NCBI RefSeq assembly: GCF_003931915.1
Contig: NZ_RSAA01000035.1
Coordinates: 124,001-188,000 of the forward strand
Direction of reading: 5' to 3'
DNA from: Saccharopolyspora rhizosphaerae
GTDB lineage: Bacteria > Actinomycetota > Actinomycetes > Mycobacteriales > Pseudonocardiaceae
Length of the DNA stretch: 64,000 nt
Every line of letters begins with the position of its first letter. The stretch's first letter is position 1. Positions 1 to 8,673 of this stretch are shown here, piece after piece. The position numbers and the translations under genes were made by a program. The notes below the pieces were generated by a model that ran no database searches, had not been told where the DNA came from, and saw only the letters and a list, made by a program, of their open reading frames with translations.

Positions 1-869
1 GTCTGGCCGCAGACCAGCTCCACGAAGTAGCGGCCCTCGATCTCGAGCGCGGTGTCGAAGTCGACCTGGCTGCCCTCGACCGCGGCGGCCATGATGTTGC
101 GCGGCGCCGGCATGGGGGCGCCCTTGAGCTGCTTGCGCAGGTTGGCCGGGAACGCGGGCAGGTTCGCGGCGAACTTCGGGTTCGACGGGGTGCCGCCCGG
201 GATCTTGTAACCAGGGGCGTCCCACGGCTGGGCGGCTTCGGGGTTGGCCTTGATCCACGCCTTGGCCTTGGACAGCAGCTCGTCGCGCGTGTCGACGACC
301 TCGTGGACCAGGCCGGTCTTGAGTGCCTTGTCCGGGCGCAGCTGCTGGCCCTGCAGCAGGACGTTGAGCAGTGCGTCAGAGATGCCCAGCAGTCGCACGC
401 TGCGCACGACGCCGCCGGCGCCGGGCAGCAGGCCGAGGCTGACCTCGGGGAACCCGAAGCGTGCCTTCGGGTCGTTCAGGGCGATGCGGTGGTGGCAGGC
501 CAGCGCGATCTCCAGGCCGCCGCCGAGCGCCGTGCCGTTGAGCGCGGCGACCACGGGCTTGCCGAAGGTCTCCAGGCGGCGCAGCTGCTTCTTGACGTTG
601 GCGGTGGTGGCGTTGACGGACCCGGCGTCGTCAGGCCGGGCCTGGATGAGTTCGTGCAGGTCACCGCCCGCGAAGAAGGTCTTCTTGGCGGAGGTGAGGA
701 CCACGCCGGTGATGTTGTCGCGCTCGTCTTCCAGGCGCTGCAGGGTCGCGTCCATGCTCGCCTGGTAGCGCAGGTTCATGGTGTTGGCCTGCTGCTGCGG
801 GTCGTCCAGGGTCAGCACGACGATGCCGTCGGCGTCGGACTCCCAGCGGATGGTGTTCTGCTCGCTCAT
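1..869 (-). CDS. fadB: Fatty acid oxidation multifunctional protein FadB (N-terminal part, cut by window edge)
   Basis: The N-terminal 289 codons of an enoyl-CoA hydratase/3-hydroxyacyl-CoA dehydrogenase; the dehydrogenase half lies outside the window. The crotonase fold is clear: an oxyanion-hole segment FFAGGDLHEL near residue 67, a GGGLEIALACHHRI helix near 115, and GFPEVSLGLLPGAGG near 140. The family hydrates trans-2-enoyl-CoA and then oxidises 3-hydroxyacyl-CoA with NAD. The ATG at 869 begins 14 nt after the thiolase stop, so the two are cotranscribed as a trifunctional-type fadA-fadB pair, as in mycobacteria. Cytoplasmic. The open frame runs to base 1 without a stop. Confidence 0.9.
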   Translation of the reverse strand, partial: MSEQNTIRWESDADGIVVLTLDDPQQQANTMNLRYQASMDATLQRLEDERDNITGVVLTSAKKTFFAGGDLHELIQARPDDAGSVNATTANVKKQLRRLETFGKPVVAALNGTALGGGLEIALACHHRIALNDPKARFGFPEVSLGLLPGAGGVVRSVRLLGISDALLNVLLQGQQLRPDKALKTGLVHEVVDTRDELLSKAKAWIKANPEAAQPWDAPGYKIPGGTPSNPKFAANLPAFPANLRKQLKGAPMPAPRNIMAAAVEGSQVDFDTALEIEGRYFVELVCGQ

Positions 870-883
870 GTCTGATGTGTCCC

Positions 884-2098
884 TCAGCCGATCCGTTCGA
901 CGATGGTCGCGATGCCCATGCCGCCACCGATGCACAGCGTGGCCAGGCCGTAGCGGAGGTTGCGGCGTTCGAGCTCGTCGATGACGGTGCCCAGGATCAT
1001 CGCGCCGGTGGCACCCAGCGGGTGGCCCATGGCGATGGCACCGCCGTTGACGTTGACCTTGTCGTGGCCGACGCCGAACTCCTTCATGAACTTCAGCGGC
1101 ACTGCGGCGAAGGCCTCGTTGATCTCGATCAAGTCGATCTGCTCGATGCTCATGTCGGCCTTGCTCAGCGCCTTGCGCACGGCGGGGCCGGGGCCGGTGA
1201 GCATGATCGTCGGGTCGGCACCCGAGAGAGCGGCGGAGACGATGCGGGCGCGCGGCTTGAGACCGGTGCGCTCCCCGAGCCCCTTGCTGCCGATCAACGC
1301 CAGCGCGGCGCCGTCGACGATGCCGGAGGAGTTGCCGGGGGTGTGCACGTGGTCGATGTGCTCGACCCAGTGGTACTTCTGCAGCGCGACCGAGTCGAAC
1401 CCGCCGAGCTCGCCGATGTCGGCGAAGGAGGGCTTGAGCCCGCCGAGGGATTCGGCGGTGGTGCCGGGACGGACGTGCTCGTCGCGGTCGAGGACGGTGA
1501 GGCCGTTGCGGTCCTTGACCGGGACCACGGAGTTGGCGAAGCGCCCGTCGGCCCAGGCCTTGGCGGCGCGGTCCTGAGACTCGGCGGCGTAGGCGTCGAC
1601 GGTTCCGCGGTCGAAGCCTTCGATGGTGGCGATGAGGTCGGCGCCGATGCCCTGCGGCACGAACGACGTGGCGTAGTTGGTCTCGGGATCCATCGCCCAG
1701 GCGCCACCGTCGGAGCCCATCGCGACGCGGGACATGGACTCGACCCCGCCTGCGAGGATCGCGTCCTCCCAGCCGGAGCGGACCTTCTGCGCGGCGATGT
1801 TGACGGCTTCCAGCCCGGATGCGCAGAAGCGGTTGAGCTGGACACCGGCGACCGTCTCGGGCAGGCCGGCGGCGATCGCGGCTGTCTTGGCGATGTCACC
1901 GCCCTGATCGCTGACGGGCGAGACCACGCCGAGCACGACATCGTCGATCAGCGCGGGATCGAGCTGCGGATGGCGGCGTTGCAGCTCCTCGATCAGGTTC
2001 ACGGCCAGGGTGATCGGTTTCACCCCGTGCAGGGAACCGTTCTTCTTTCCACGACCCCGCGGTGTGCGGATCGCGTCGTAGACGAACGCCTCGGACAT
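884..2098 (-). CDS. fadA: Acetyl-CoA C-acyltransferase (thiolase) FadA
   Basis: A 404-residue thiolase, normal family length. It cleaves 3-ketoacyl-CoA with CoA in the last step of beta-oxidation. The acyl-accepting cysteine is C92 in [10 protein letters not shown]; the C-terminal HPLGATGA histidine motif and CIGGGMG cysteine motif are intact. The ATG at 2098 has GGAGG eight bases upstream. It is first in a two-gene operon with fadB, 14 nt before it. A 21-bp inverted repeat at 2141-2161 in the promoter region is a candidate operator. Confidence 0.95.
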   Translation of the reverse strand: MSEAFVYDAIRTPRGRGKKNGSLHGVKPITLAVNLIEELQRRHPQLDPALIDDVVLGVVSPVSDQGGDIAKTAAIAAGLPETVAGVQLNRFCASGLEAVNIAAQKVRSGWEDAILAGGVESMSRVAMGSDGGAWAMDPETNYATSFVPQGIGADLIATIEGFDRGTVDAYAAESQDRAAKAWADGRFANSVVPVKDRNGLTVLDRDEHVRPGTTAESLGGLKPSFADIGELGGFDSVALQKYHWVEHIDHVHTPGNSSGIVDGAALALIGSKGLGERTGLKPRARIVSAALSGADPTIMLTGPGPAVRKALSKADMSIEQIDLIEINEAFAAVPLKFMKEFGVGHDKVNVNGGAIAMGHPLGATGAMILGTVIDELERRNLRYGLATLCIGGGMGIATIVERIG

Positions 2099-2140
2099 GT
2101 GTGGCGTGCCTCCTCATTGCGGCAGGTGCTCCACCCAGAG

Positions 2141-2161
2141 TGTGACACCGATACTGTCACA
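2141..2161. promoter_or_regulatory. Inverted repeat upstream of fadA, candidate operator
   Basis: TGTGACA, seven bases, TGTCACA: a perfect 7-bp dyad 43 bp before the fadA start codon. This is where a TetR- or GntR-type fatty acid regulator would bind. No regulator gene adjoins it, so the protein is unknown; the operator role is inference. Confidence 0.4.
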
Positions 2162-2210
2162 GTCAATGACTGCGGCGCTGTCGGCCAGGTGGAGCAGCGT
2201 GCGTTCCACG

Positions 2211-2230
2211 CATGGGAACCTTCCGCTCAT
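2211..2230 (+). repeat. GGGAACCTTCC dispersed element, copy 1
   Basis: Reads CATGGGAACCTTCCGCTCAT. It lies between the glcF stop (2339, minus strand) and the fadA promoter. It is one of about twenty copies in the window sharing this 11-base core. Confidence 0.75.
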
Positions 2231-2257
2231 CATTCACCCACGGATCCAGCTGAGGTT

Positions 2258-2279
2258 CAGCAGGAAGGTCCCCCTGCTG
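2258..2279 (-). repeat. GGGAACCTTCC dispersed element, copy 2 (diverged), hairpin
   Basis: A diverged core (GGAAGGTCCCC on the plus strand) framed by 7-bp arms CAGCAGG and CCTGCTG, so it can fold into a short stem. It lies 28 bp from copy 1, inverted to it, and 60 bp after the glcF stop, where it could act as that operon's terminator. Confidence 0.6.
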
Positions 2280-2338
2280 CACAACGACGGAGCGGGGCCG
2301 CCGCAACGGCGACCCCGCTCCACTCGCGGACCAGCGGA

Positions 2339-3655
2339 TCACCGCAGCAGCGATTCCGCTCCCAAGCCTCGGATCGAGGCGTCGAGGACCTGCACGGTGT
2401 GCGCCATCGACATCTCCTCGTCGCGGCGCTCCAGGGCCGTGCGGATCTGCATCGAGCAGCCCGGGTTGGCCGTGACCAGGAGTTGTGCGCCGGTGTCGAG
2501 CACGTTGGCGGCCTTGCGGTCACCGAGCTCGCGGGCCGCCTCGGGCTGCAGCAGGTTGTAGACGCCGGCCGAACCGCAGCACAGCTCGGCCCGGTTGATC
2601 TCGCTGAGCTCCAGTTCCGGAATGGCGCGCAGCAGTTCGCGCGGTTGCGACCGGATCCCCTGACCGTGGGCGAGGTGGCACGCGTCGTGGTAAGCGATCT
2701 TCACTGGCAGCGGGTGTCGTTCCGCCACCGGTCCCAGCTCGACGAGCAGTTCCGCGATGTCGCGCACCTTCGCCGAGAACCGCTCGGCCTTCTCCCGGTA
2801 CTCCGGGTCGTGCTGGAGCAGCCGCGGGTACTCCTTGAGGGTCGAGCCGCAGCCGGCGGAGTTGATGACGACGTGGTCCACGCCGGACTCCTCGAAGGTG
2901 TCCAGCAGGTCGCGGGCGAACCGGATCGCCTCTTCCTCGCGACCGGAGTGCTCGCTGAGCGCGCCGCAGCACCCCTGCGAGGGCGGCACCACCACGTCGC
3001 AGCCTTCGGCGGAGAGGATGCGTGCGGTGGCCGCGTTGACGTCGGGGAAGAACGCCGACTGCACGCAGCCGGTGATCATGCCGACGGTCGCGCGCTTGGT
3101 GCCCTGGGCCGGGACGCGTGAGGGGAGCTTCTCCACGCGGTTGATCGGGGGCGCCAGCGACTCCATCACCTGCAGGCCCGCGGGGAGCTTGCCCATCAGG
3201 CCGGTCCGCTTGAGCAGCTTGCCCAGGCGGCTGCGCTGGTAGAGGGCCAGCGGACCGCGCATCGCACGAAGCCGCTTGGGGTACGGGAACAGCGTGAAGA
3301 TCGCGGTGCGCATCAGCTTCTCGAAGCGCCCGCGCTTGTGGTGGCGTTCGACCTGGGCACGCGTCTCGGTGATCAGCGTCCCGTACTGCACACCGGAGGG
3401 GCACGCCGTCACGCAGGCCATGCAGCCCAGGCAGGCGTCGAAGTGCTCGACCACGTTGTCGGTGAGAGGTTCGCCTTCGAGGCCTTCCTTCATCAGGTAG
3501 ATGCGACCGCGAGGGGAGTCCATCTCCTCGCCCCACAGCTCGTAGGTGGGGCAGCTGGGCAGGCAGAACCCGCAGTGCACGCAGTCGTCGATGAGCTCGC
3601 GCTGCGGAGGGTTGAAGGCGTCGAAGGCACCGTGGCGGGCGGGGGTCTCGGTCAT
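2339..3655 (-). CDS. glcF: Glycolate oxidase iron-sulfur subunit GlcF
   Basis: 438 residues. Two ferredoxin-type cysteine clusters (CVHCGFCLPSCP near residue 23 and CLGCMACVTACP near 75) bind two [4Fe-4S] clusters. Two CCG-domain repeats follow (SQGCCGAL, NSAGCGST, HDACHLAHG, LCCGSAGVYN). In the family this subunit passes electrons from the flavoprotein subunits GlcD/GlcE to the membrane. The ATG at 3655 overlaps the glcE stop by one base (TGATG), so translation is probably coupled; longer upstream GTG starts would run into glcE. Last gene of the glcD-glcE-glcF operon. Confidence 0.93.
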   Translation of the reverse strand: MTETPARHGAFDAFNPPQRELIDDCVHCGFCLPSCPTYELWGEEMDSPRGRIYLMKEGLEGEPLTDNVVEHFDACLGCMACVTACPSGVQYGTLITETRAQVERHHKRGRFEKLMRTAIFTLFPYPKRLRAMRGPLALYQRSRLGKLLKRTGLMGKLPAGLQVMESLAPPINRVEKLPSRVPAQGTKRATVGMITGCVQSAFFPDVNAATARILSAEGCDVVVPPSQGCCGALSEHSGREEEAIRFARDLLDTFEESGVDHVVINSAGCGSTLKEYPRLLQHDPEYREKAERFSAKVRDIAELLVELGPVAERHPLPVKIAYHDACHLAHGQGIRSQPRELLRAIPELELSEINRAELCCGSAGVYNLLQPEAARELGDRKAANVLDTGAQLLVTANPGCSMQIRTALERRDEEMSMAHTVQVLDASIRGLGAESLLR

Positions 3656-4899
3656 CAGATTCCTCCCACGAACCGGCCGGGGGCGAGCCGGTGTTGCGGA
3701 TCGAACTGGTCCTTGGTGCGGCGCATCAGCGTGAACGGTCCCGCGGCGACGGGACCCCACGGGTCCACGTGGTCGAGGACCGCGCGGGGGGCGCGCTCGA
3801 CCACGGCGTAGGTGCCGCTGTCGCGCAGGTCGGCGGTGAGCCGGGCGATGTCGGCGGGATCTGCGTCGGCGGGCACGCCGAGGTGCAGCACGCCGAGCCC
3901 GATGGCCCCGCGCACCGTGACTGGCAGGTCGCCGGAGCGCTGCTCGATCGCGGTCAGCAGGGAGGCCATGGCGACCGGCTCGGCACCGACCCGCAACCCG
4001 GTGCCGTCAGCGGTGAAGGGGTGCTGTCCCCACCACTGCGGCGGCTGGTCGGTGACCTCACCACCGATCTTTTCCGCCAGCTCGAGCGCCCGCGCGTGGG
4101 TGGCAGAAGGGCGACCTTCCAACTGCCCGCACACCACGAGCGGTCCGCCCGTGGGCCGGTCGACCTCGATGGCCGTCGGCATCTCCTGCGAGTGGCGGAT
4201 GGTGTCGGCGGCGGCCGCCGCCGCGGCGGGCTCGTCGGTGGTGACGGTGATCCACCGGTGTTCGGCGGCGACGGGGTGCAGCCGGAACACCGCCTCGGTG
4301 ATGACACCGAGGGTGCCGAACGAGCCGGTGTAGAGCTTGCAGAGGTCGTAGCCGGCGACGTTCTTGACGACCTTCCCGCCTGCTGTGGTGACGGTGCCGT
4401 CGGCGAGCACGACGGTGATGCCGATCAGCAGGTCCCGAACGCCTCCGAACAGGTGCCTGCAGGGTCCGGAGGTGGAGGTGGCGATGACCCCGCCGACCGT
4501 GGCGGACTCGATGGGTTGGTCGATGGCCAGTTGCTGACCGCCGGCGCGCACGGTGCGGTTGATCTCGGCGATGGGGGTGCCGGCCAGCGCGTGCACCACC
4601 AGGTCGCCTGCTGCGTGCTCGACGACCTCGTTGGCGGGGGAGACGTCCAGCAGCAGGTCCACGTCACGAGGTGGCGCGCCCCAGTCGAGCTTGCTGCCCG
4701 AGCCCTTGGGCAGGACGCGCAGGTCGTGTTCTGCGGCGACCTTCATCGCGGCCGAGGCCTGCTCGGTTCCCGCGACCTCGGCCACCAGCGAGTGGCCGAT
4801 CCCGTGGGGGTCGTCGTCGCGCGCCGGCACGGTGACGTGGTCGGCACCAAGTGCGGCGACCAGCGCGCCGTGGGCCGCGTCGGTGGTTTTCGTGGGCAT
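3655..4899 (-). CDS. glcE: Glycolate oxidase FAD-binding subunit GlcE
   Basis: 414 residues with an FAD-binding PCMH fold: VLPKGSGSKLDWG near residue 68 and the substrate-independent core TVGGVIATSTSGP near 130, then GGKVVKNVAGYDLCKL near 170. GlcE pairs with GlcD to oxidise glycolate to glyoxylate. I chose the ATG at 4899 because it overlaps the glcD stop by one base (TGATG), as at the next junction; the longer frame runs into glcD. Middle gene of the operon. Confidence 0.92.
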   Translation of the reverse strand: MPTKTTDAAHGALVAALGADHVTVPARDDDPHGIGHSLVAEVAGTEQASAAMKVAAEHDLRVLPKGSGSKLDWGAPPRDVDLLLDVSPANEVVEHAAGDLVVHALAGTPIAEINRTVRAGGQQLAIDQPIESATVGGVIATSTSGPCRHLFGGVRDLLIGITVVLADGTVTTAGGKVVKNVAGYDLCKLYTGSFGTLGVITEAVFRLHPVAAEHRWITVTTDEPAAAAAAADTIRHSQEMPTAIEVDRPTGGPLVVCGQLEGRPSATHARALELAEKIGGEVTDQPPQWWGQHPFTADGTGLRVGAEPVAMASLLTAIEQRSGDLPVTVRGAIGLGVLHLGVPADADPADIARLTADLRDSGTYAVVERAPRAVLDHVDPWGPVAAGPFTLMRRTKDQFDPQHRLAPGRFVGGI

Positions 4900-6401
4900 C
4901 AGAACTGCTCCGCCAATCCCGCTTCGGTCAATGGGTGCACACCTTTCCGCCGACCCGGTACTTCCCCGCACAGCCGCGGAGTGGGGAAGACCTTGCCGGG
5001 GTTGCAGATTCCCGTCGGGTCGAACGCGCAGCGGACTCGCTGCATGGTGTCGAGGTCGTCGGCGGTGAACATGCGGCCCATGTACTTGACCTTGTCCGCT
5101 CCGACGCCGTGTTCACCGGTGATGGAGCCGCCGTGCTCGATGCACAGGTCGAGGATGGCGCCCGAGACGGCTTCGGCCCGTTCACCCGCTCCGGGTTCGG
5201 AGTCGTCGAAGAGCACCAGCGGGTGGAGGTTCCCGTCGCCGGCGTGGAAGACGTTGGCGACGCGGACGCCGGAATCGCTGGACAGGCGGGCGATGCGGCC
5301 CAGCACCTCGGGCAGCGCGGTGCGCGGGATGACCCCGTCCTGGACGATGTAGTCGGGGCTGATGCGGCCGACGGCGGCGAAGGCCGACTTGCGGCCCTTC
5401 CAGATCATGGCGCGCTCCGCGTCGTCGGCGGCGACCCGGATCTCGAACGCGCCGTGCTCCTGGCAGTGGCGTTCGACTTCGGTGAAGGTGTGCTCCACCT
5501 CGGCCGCCGGCCCGTCGAGCTCGACGACCAGCACGGCACCCGCACCCTCGGGGTATCCGCACTGAACCGCTTGCTCCGCGGCTTCGATCGACAGGGCGTC
5601 CATCATCTCGATCGCTGCGGGCGTCACGCCCTCGGCGATGATCGCCGACACGGCGCCGCCTGCGTCGTCGGTGGAGGGGAACCCTGCGAGCAGGGTTTGC
5701 ACTGCTTCGGGTTTGCGCAGCAACCGCACGGTGATCTTGGTGACGATGCCGAGGGTCCCCTCGCTGCCGATGAAGGCCCCCAGCAGGTCGTAGCCGGGAG
5801 CTTCACGCGCGTCGGAGCCGAGCTCGACGAGTTCACCGTCGGGAGTGACCACTTCGACTCTGAGGATGTGGTTGACGGTGAAGCCGTACTTCAAGCAGTG
5901 CGCGCCGCCGGAGTTCTCCGCCACGTTGCCCCCGACCGAGCAGACCTGCTGGCTCGAGGGGTCGGGGGCGAAGTAGTAGCCCTGCGGTGCGGCGGCTTTG
6001 GTGACGTCGAGGTTGATCACGCCCGGCTCGACGACGGCGCGTTCGTTGTCGGCGTCGATTTCCAGGATGCGCCGCATCTTGGAGGTGACGACGAGAACGC
6101 CGGAGGAGTGCGGGAGGGCGCCTCCCGACAGCCCGGTCCCGGCGCCTCGGGCGACGAACGGGATCCCGTGCGCGGCGCAGGTGCGCACGACGTCCCGGAT
6201 CTGCTCGGCGGTCTCCGGCAGCACGACGACGGCTGGGATGACCCGGTGGCTGGCCAGCCCGTCGCATTCGTAGGTCCGCAGCCGCTGCGGGTCCGTGATC
6301 ACCGAGCCGTCTGGCAAGGCCGCGCGGAACTCCCCTATCGCGGTATCCAGCGCGGTCGACTCGTCCACCGCGCGTTCGGCTTCGACACTGGCCGACTGCA
6401 T
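4899..6401 (-). CDS. glcD: Glycolate oxidase subunit GlcD (FAD-linked oxidase)
   Basis: 500 residues, the usual length. An N-terminal FAD_binding_4 domain has FVARGAGTGLSGGA near residue 85 and VGGNVAENSGGAHCLKYG near 158; the C-terminal FAD-oxidase cap ends in TGEHGVGADK, a histidine motif typical of D-lactate/glycolate dehydrogenases. It oxidises glycolate to glyoxylate. ATG with GGGAGG eleven bases upstream. First gene of glcD-glcE-glcF. A D-lactate dehydrogenase role is possible, but the three-subunit set favours glycolate oxidase. Confidence 0.92.
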   Translation of the reverse strand: MQSASVEAERAVDESTALDTAIGEFRAALPDGSVITDPQRLRTYECDGLASHRVIPAVVVLPETAEQIRDVVRTCAAHGIPFVARGAGTGLSGGALPHSSGVLVVTSKMRRILEIDADNERAVVEPGVINLDVTKAAAPQGYYFAPDPSSQQVCSVGGNVAENSGGAHCLKYGFTVNHILRVEVVTPDGELVELGSDAREAPGYDLLGAFIGSEGTLGIVTKITVRLLRKPEAVQTLLAGFPSTDDAGGAVSAIIAEGVTPAAIEMMDALSIEAAEQAVQCGYPEGAGAVLVVELDGPAAEVEHTFTEVERHCQEHGAFEIRVAADDAERAMIWKGRKSAFAAVGRISPDYIVQDGVIPRTALPEVLGRIARLSSDSGVRVANVFHAGDGNLHPLVLFDDSEPGAGERAEAVSGAILDLCIEHGGSITGEHGVGADKVKYMGRMFTADDLDTMQRVRCAFDPTGICNPGKVFPTPRLCGEVPGRRKGVHPLTEAGLAEQF

Positions 6402-6463
6402 TGTTCAGCCTCCCGGGAAACTTCCGCCTAGCAGAAAAACGGTTCCGTAAAAGGGAATACTAG

Positions 6464-6475
6464 GTTGCTCACAAC
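6464..6475. promoter_or_regulatory. Small dyad in the AT-rich glcD promoter region
   Basis: GTTG, four bases, CAAC lies about 60 bp before glcD in an unusually AT-rich stretch (6420-6480) for this genome. The TTG-N4-CAA shape resembles GntR/FadR-type half sites. No GntR gene is adjacent; operator role is inference. Confidence 0.25.
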
Positions 6476-6563
6476 ATAGATACAAGAGGTGGACAAGATG
6501 CGTCTTCCCCTTACGAGTGTGCCCGAATATGCACGTCAGAGACGATCTGCGCAGGTCGGAGCC

Positions 6564-6600
6564 GCGGCACGGGTGACAGGAAGGTTCCCTTGCTCGCCGC
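6564..6600 (-). repeat. GGGAACCTTCC dispersed element, copy 3
   Basis: The core reads GACAGGAAGGTTCCCTTGC on the plus strand, eight bases beyond the stop of the MpaB-like gene. Flanking GCGGC and GCCGC can pair, giving a stem around the conserved centre. Confidence 0.75.
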
Positions 6601-6607
6601 CGGATTC

Positions 6608-7450
6608 CTAGAGCTCGGCCAGCGCCTTCGCCGAGGGGAAGACCTCGTCACCGAGGCGTTCCACCGCCGCCAGCACGTGGCCGCTGGGGAACCGGTAGCG
6701 CACCCGGTCGGGCACGGCGCGTCCCACGGCGCGGAACGCACGGGCGCCGGCCGTGGCGACCGCAGCGGGCAGCGCGCGCTTGCCGTGCAGGCGGGGCGCC
6801 CAGTCCGGGAGCAGCGAGTACGCCAGGTGCCCGATCGGCAGGTAGCCGAGGTTCAGCGGCCGCAGCTGCGGGGAGGTGAAGGGGCGGTGCAGGAACCGCA
6901 CCACCACGTCCGAGTCCTGCGTGCGCGCCAGCTCGGGACGCACGTGCTCGAAGTAGTCGGCCACCTCGGCCCGCGACCCGGGCACCTGCTGCGGGTCGAG
7001 GCCCACGAGTTCGGCCGACCGGCGCTGCTCGGTGAAGTAGCGGTCGTGCTGGGCATCGCTGAGCGGGAACCCGGCCCGCCGCACCACCTCGGCGAACGTG
7101 GCGACCTCGGCGCAGTGCACCCACAGCAGCAGGTCCGGGTCGTCGAGGCGGATCGGCTCGCCCGTCCGCGGGTCCCGGGCGCTCAGGGTGCGGTGGACGT
7201 GGCGAACGCGTTCGGCGGCGGCGCCGGCCTTGGCGGTGGTCCCGTAGGTGGAGACGCCGACGAAGTCGCTGGTGCGGCGCAGCCTGCCGATCGGGTCTTC
7301 TTGGAACCGCGAGTTCTGCACCACCGCGGCCACCGCACGGGGGTGCAACGCCTGCAGGAACAGGCTGCAGATCCCCGCGAGCCACATCGTCGGATCGCCG
7401 TGCAGGTGCCAGGTCACCGTCCTCGGCCCGAACAAGCCGACGTCCGTCAT
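6608..7450 (-). CDS. MpaB-like oxygenase family protein (DUF2236)
   Basis: 280 residues of the ER-bound oxygenase MpaB/DUF2236 family, whose conserved pieces are visible: an N-terminal GDPTMWLAGICSLFLQALHP, RTSDFVGVSTYGT near 60, and WVHCAEVATFAEV near 110 with a histidine proposed to be a haem or metal ligand in the family. The substrate is unknown. The ATG at 7450 overlaps the upstream phosphodiesterase gene by four bases (ATGA), so the two are coupled. Confidence 0.8.
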   Translation of the reverse strand: MTDVGLFGPRTVTWHLHGDPTMWLAGICSLFLQALHPRAVAAVVQNSRFQEDPIGRLRRTSDFVGVSTYGTTAKAGAAAERVRHVHRTLSARDPRTGEPIRLDDPDLLLWVHCAEVATFAEVVRRAGFPLSDAQHDRYFTEQRRSAELVGLDPQQVPGSRAEVADYFEHVRPELARTQDSDVVVRFLHRPFTSPQLRPLNLGYLPIGHLAYSLLPDWAPRLHGKRALPAAVATAGARAFRAVGRAVPDRVRYRFPSGHVLAAVERLGDEVFPSAKALAEL

Positions 7451-8613
7451 GGGCCCTCCGCGCCCGTCAGCAGCACCGGCACCCACTGCTCCGCGGCCGT
7501 CAGCGAACCGTGGTGGCCGCGCAGCGTCGACTCCCCCGGCTCGACCACCGACCTGACCACCCCGGTGGTGCGCATGATCGCCAGCACGTCTCCGATGCGC
7601 GGGCGCACGGATGCCGACACCGGCCCGAAGTAGCCCGCTTCGACGGCGTCTTCCGCGGTGAGCACCGAGCCGCGGTCGCCGATGGTCTCCCGCCAGGCGG
7701 CCAGCACGTCCTCCCGGGCCCCTGGCCAGGTGTAGACGTGGCGGGCGCGCACCTCGCCACCGAGCAGCCGGACACCCTCCTGCAGCGCCGGGTCGCTGTC
7801 GGCGTCGATCACGCCGGTCGGGTCGATCTCCACCATGCCGTGGTCGGCCACCACACCGAGCACCGCGCCGGGCGGTAGTTGTTCGGCGACCATCTGCACG
7901 AACGCGTCGACCTGACGCAGCTGCAGCCGCCACTGGACCGAACCCGGTCCGTGGATGTGGCCGAGCAGGTCGACGCCGCCGTGGTAGCCGTAGCAGAGGG
8001 TGGGCCCGGGGCTGGTGGCCGCGTCGAGGAGCTCTGCGGCGAGGTCTCCCAACTCCCGCACGCCGCGGAACCGTCCTGCGCGCAACGAGGCCCTGGTCAG
8101 TCCGGTGCCGTGGAAGTGGTGCGGCACCGCGGTGCGGACGTCGACGTCCGCCGCCTCGGCGCGTTCGAGCACGGTGGTGTGGGGCTGCACCTGCTCCGGT
8201 GGCCACTTCTCCAGCATGCTGGCCCGCTCGTCGTCGCCGGACGGCGCGCTGCGGGCGGTCCAGCTCAGCGGGTGCAGCAGTCCTCCGCCCGGTTCGGCGA
8301 AGGTGTAGCCGACGACGCCGTGCTCACCGGCGCAGCGGCCGGTGGCCAGCGAGGTGATGCTGGTGACCGTGGTGGTGGGGAACCCCGCTGTCAGTGGTGG
8401 CGCGTTCTGCAGGCTCGCCAGGAACGGCGCGTCGGAGGCGTGCTCGCGCAGCAGCTCGTGGCCCAGGCCGTCGATGAGCAGGACCAGGGCGTTGCGGCAC
8501 GGCGGGATCCCGATCGTGTCGGTGAAGCCCTCGACCCCCATGGCGGACAGCATCGACGGCAGCACGTCGCGCAGCGCGCGCCCGGTGGGATCAGGGGCGA
8601 TCATCCAGTCCAC
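7447..8613 (-). CDS. Alkaline phosphatase superfamily phosphodiesterase/nucleotide pyrophosphatase
   Basis: 388 residues of the type I phosphodiesterase/nucleotide pyrophosphatase family. Metal-binding pieces are visible: LLIDGLGHELL near 45, the nucleophile threonine region GFPTTTVTSITSLATG near 80, YGYHGGVDLLGH near 210 and VVADHGMVE near 260. It hydrolyses phosphodiester or pyrophosphate bonds; the substrate cannot be told. The GTG at 8613 is preceded by GGAGG at six bases. No signal peptide is evident. First gene of a pair with the MpaB-like oxygenase. Confidence 0.82.
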   Translation of the reverse strand: MDWMIAPDPTGRALRDVLPSMLSAMGVEGFTDTIGIPPCRNALVLLIDGLGHELLREHASDAPFLASLQNAPPLTAGFPTTTVTSITSLATGRCAGEHGVVGYTFAEPGGGLLHPLSWTARSAPSGDDERASMLEKWPPEQVQPHTTVLERAEAADVDVRTAVPHHFHGTGLTRASLRAGRFRGVRELGDLAAELLDAATSPGPTLCYGYHGGVDLLGHIHGPGSVQWRLQLRQVDAFVQMVAEQLPPGAVLGVVADHGMVEIDPTGVIDADSDPALQEGVRLLGGEVRARHVYTWPGAREDVLAAWRETIGDRGSVLTAEDAVEAGYFGPVSASVRPRIGDVLAIMRTTGVVRSVVEPGESTLRGHHGSLTAAEQWVPVLLTGAEGP

Positions 8614-8673
8614 GGCTCGCCTCCTTCGCGGCGGGAGCGGTGACCGGCGGTCTGCCGGTCACCGCAGGCCCCG

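Noticed and set aside
875..3121. Long plus-strand open frames opposite fadA and glcF (one of 748 codons)
   Set aside because: They are mirror images of real minus-strand genes with high third-position GC; composition is Gly/Asp/Val/His-rich and there are no motifs. The same holds for antisense frames over kgd, secA, hutU and the GGDEF gene.
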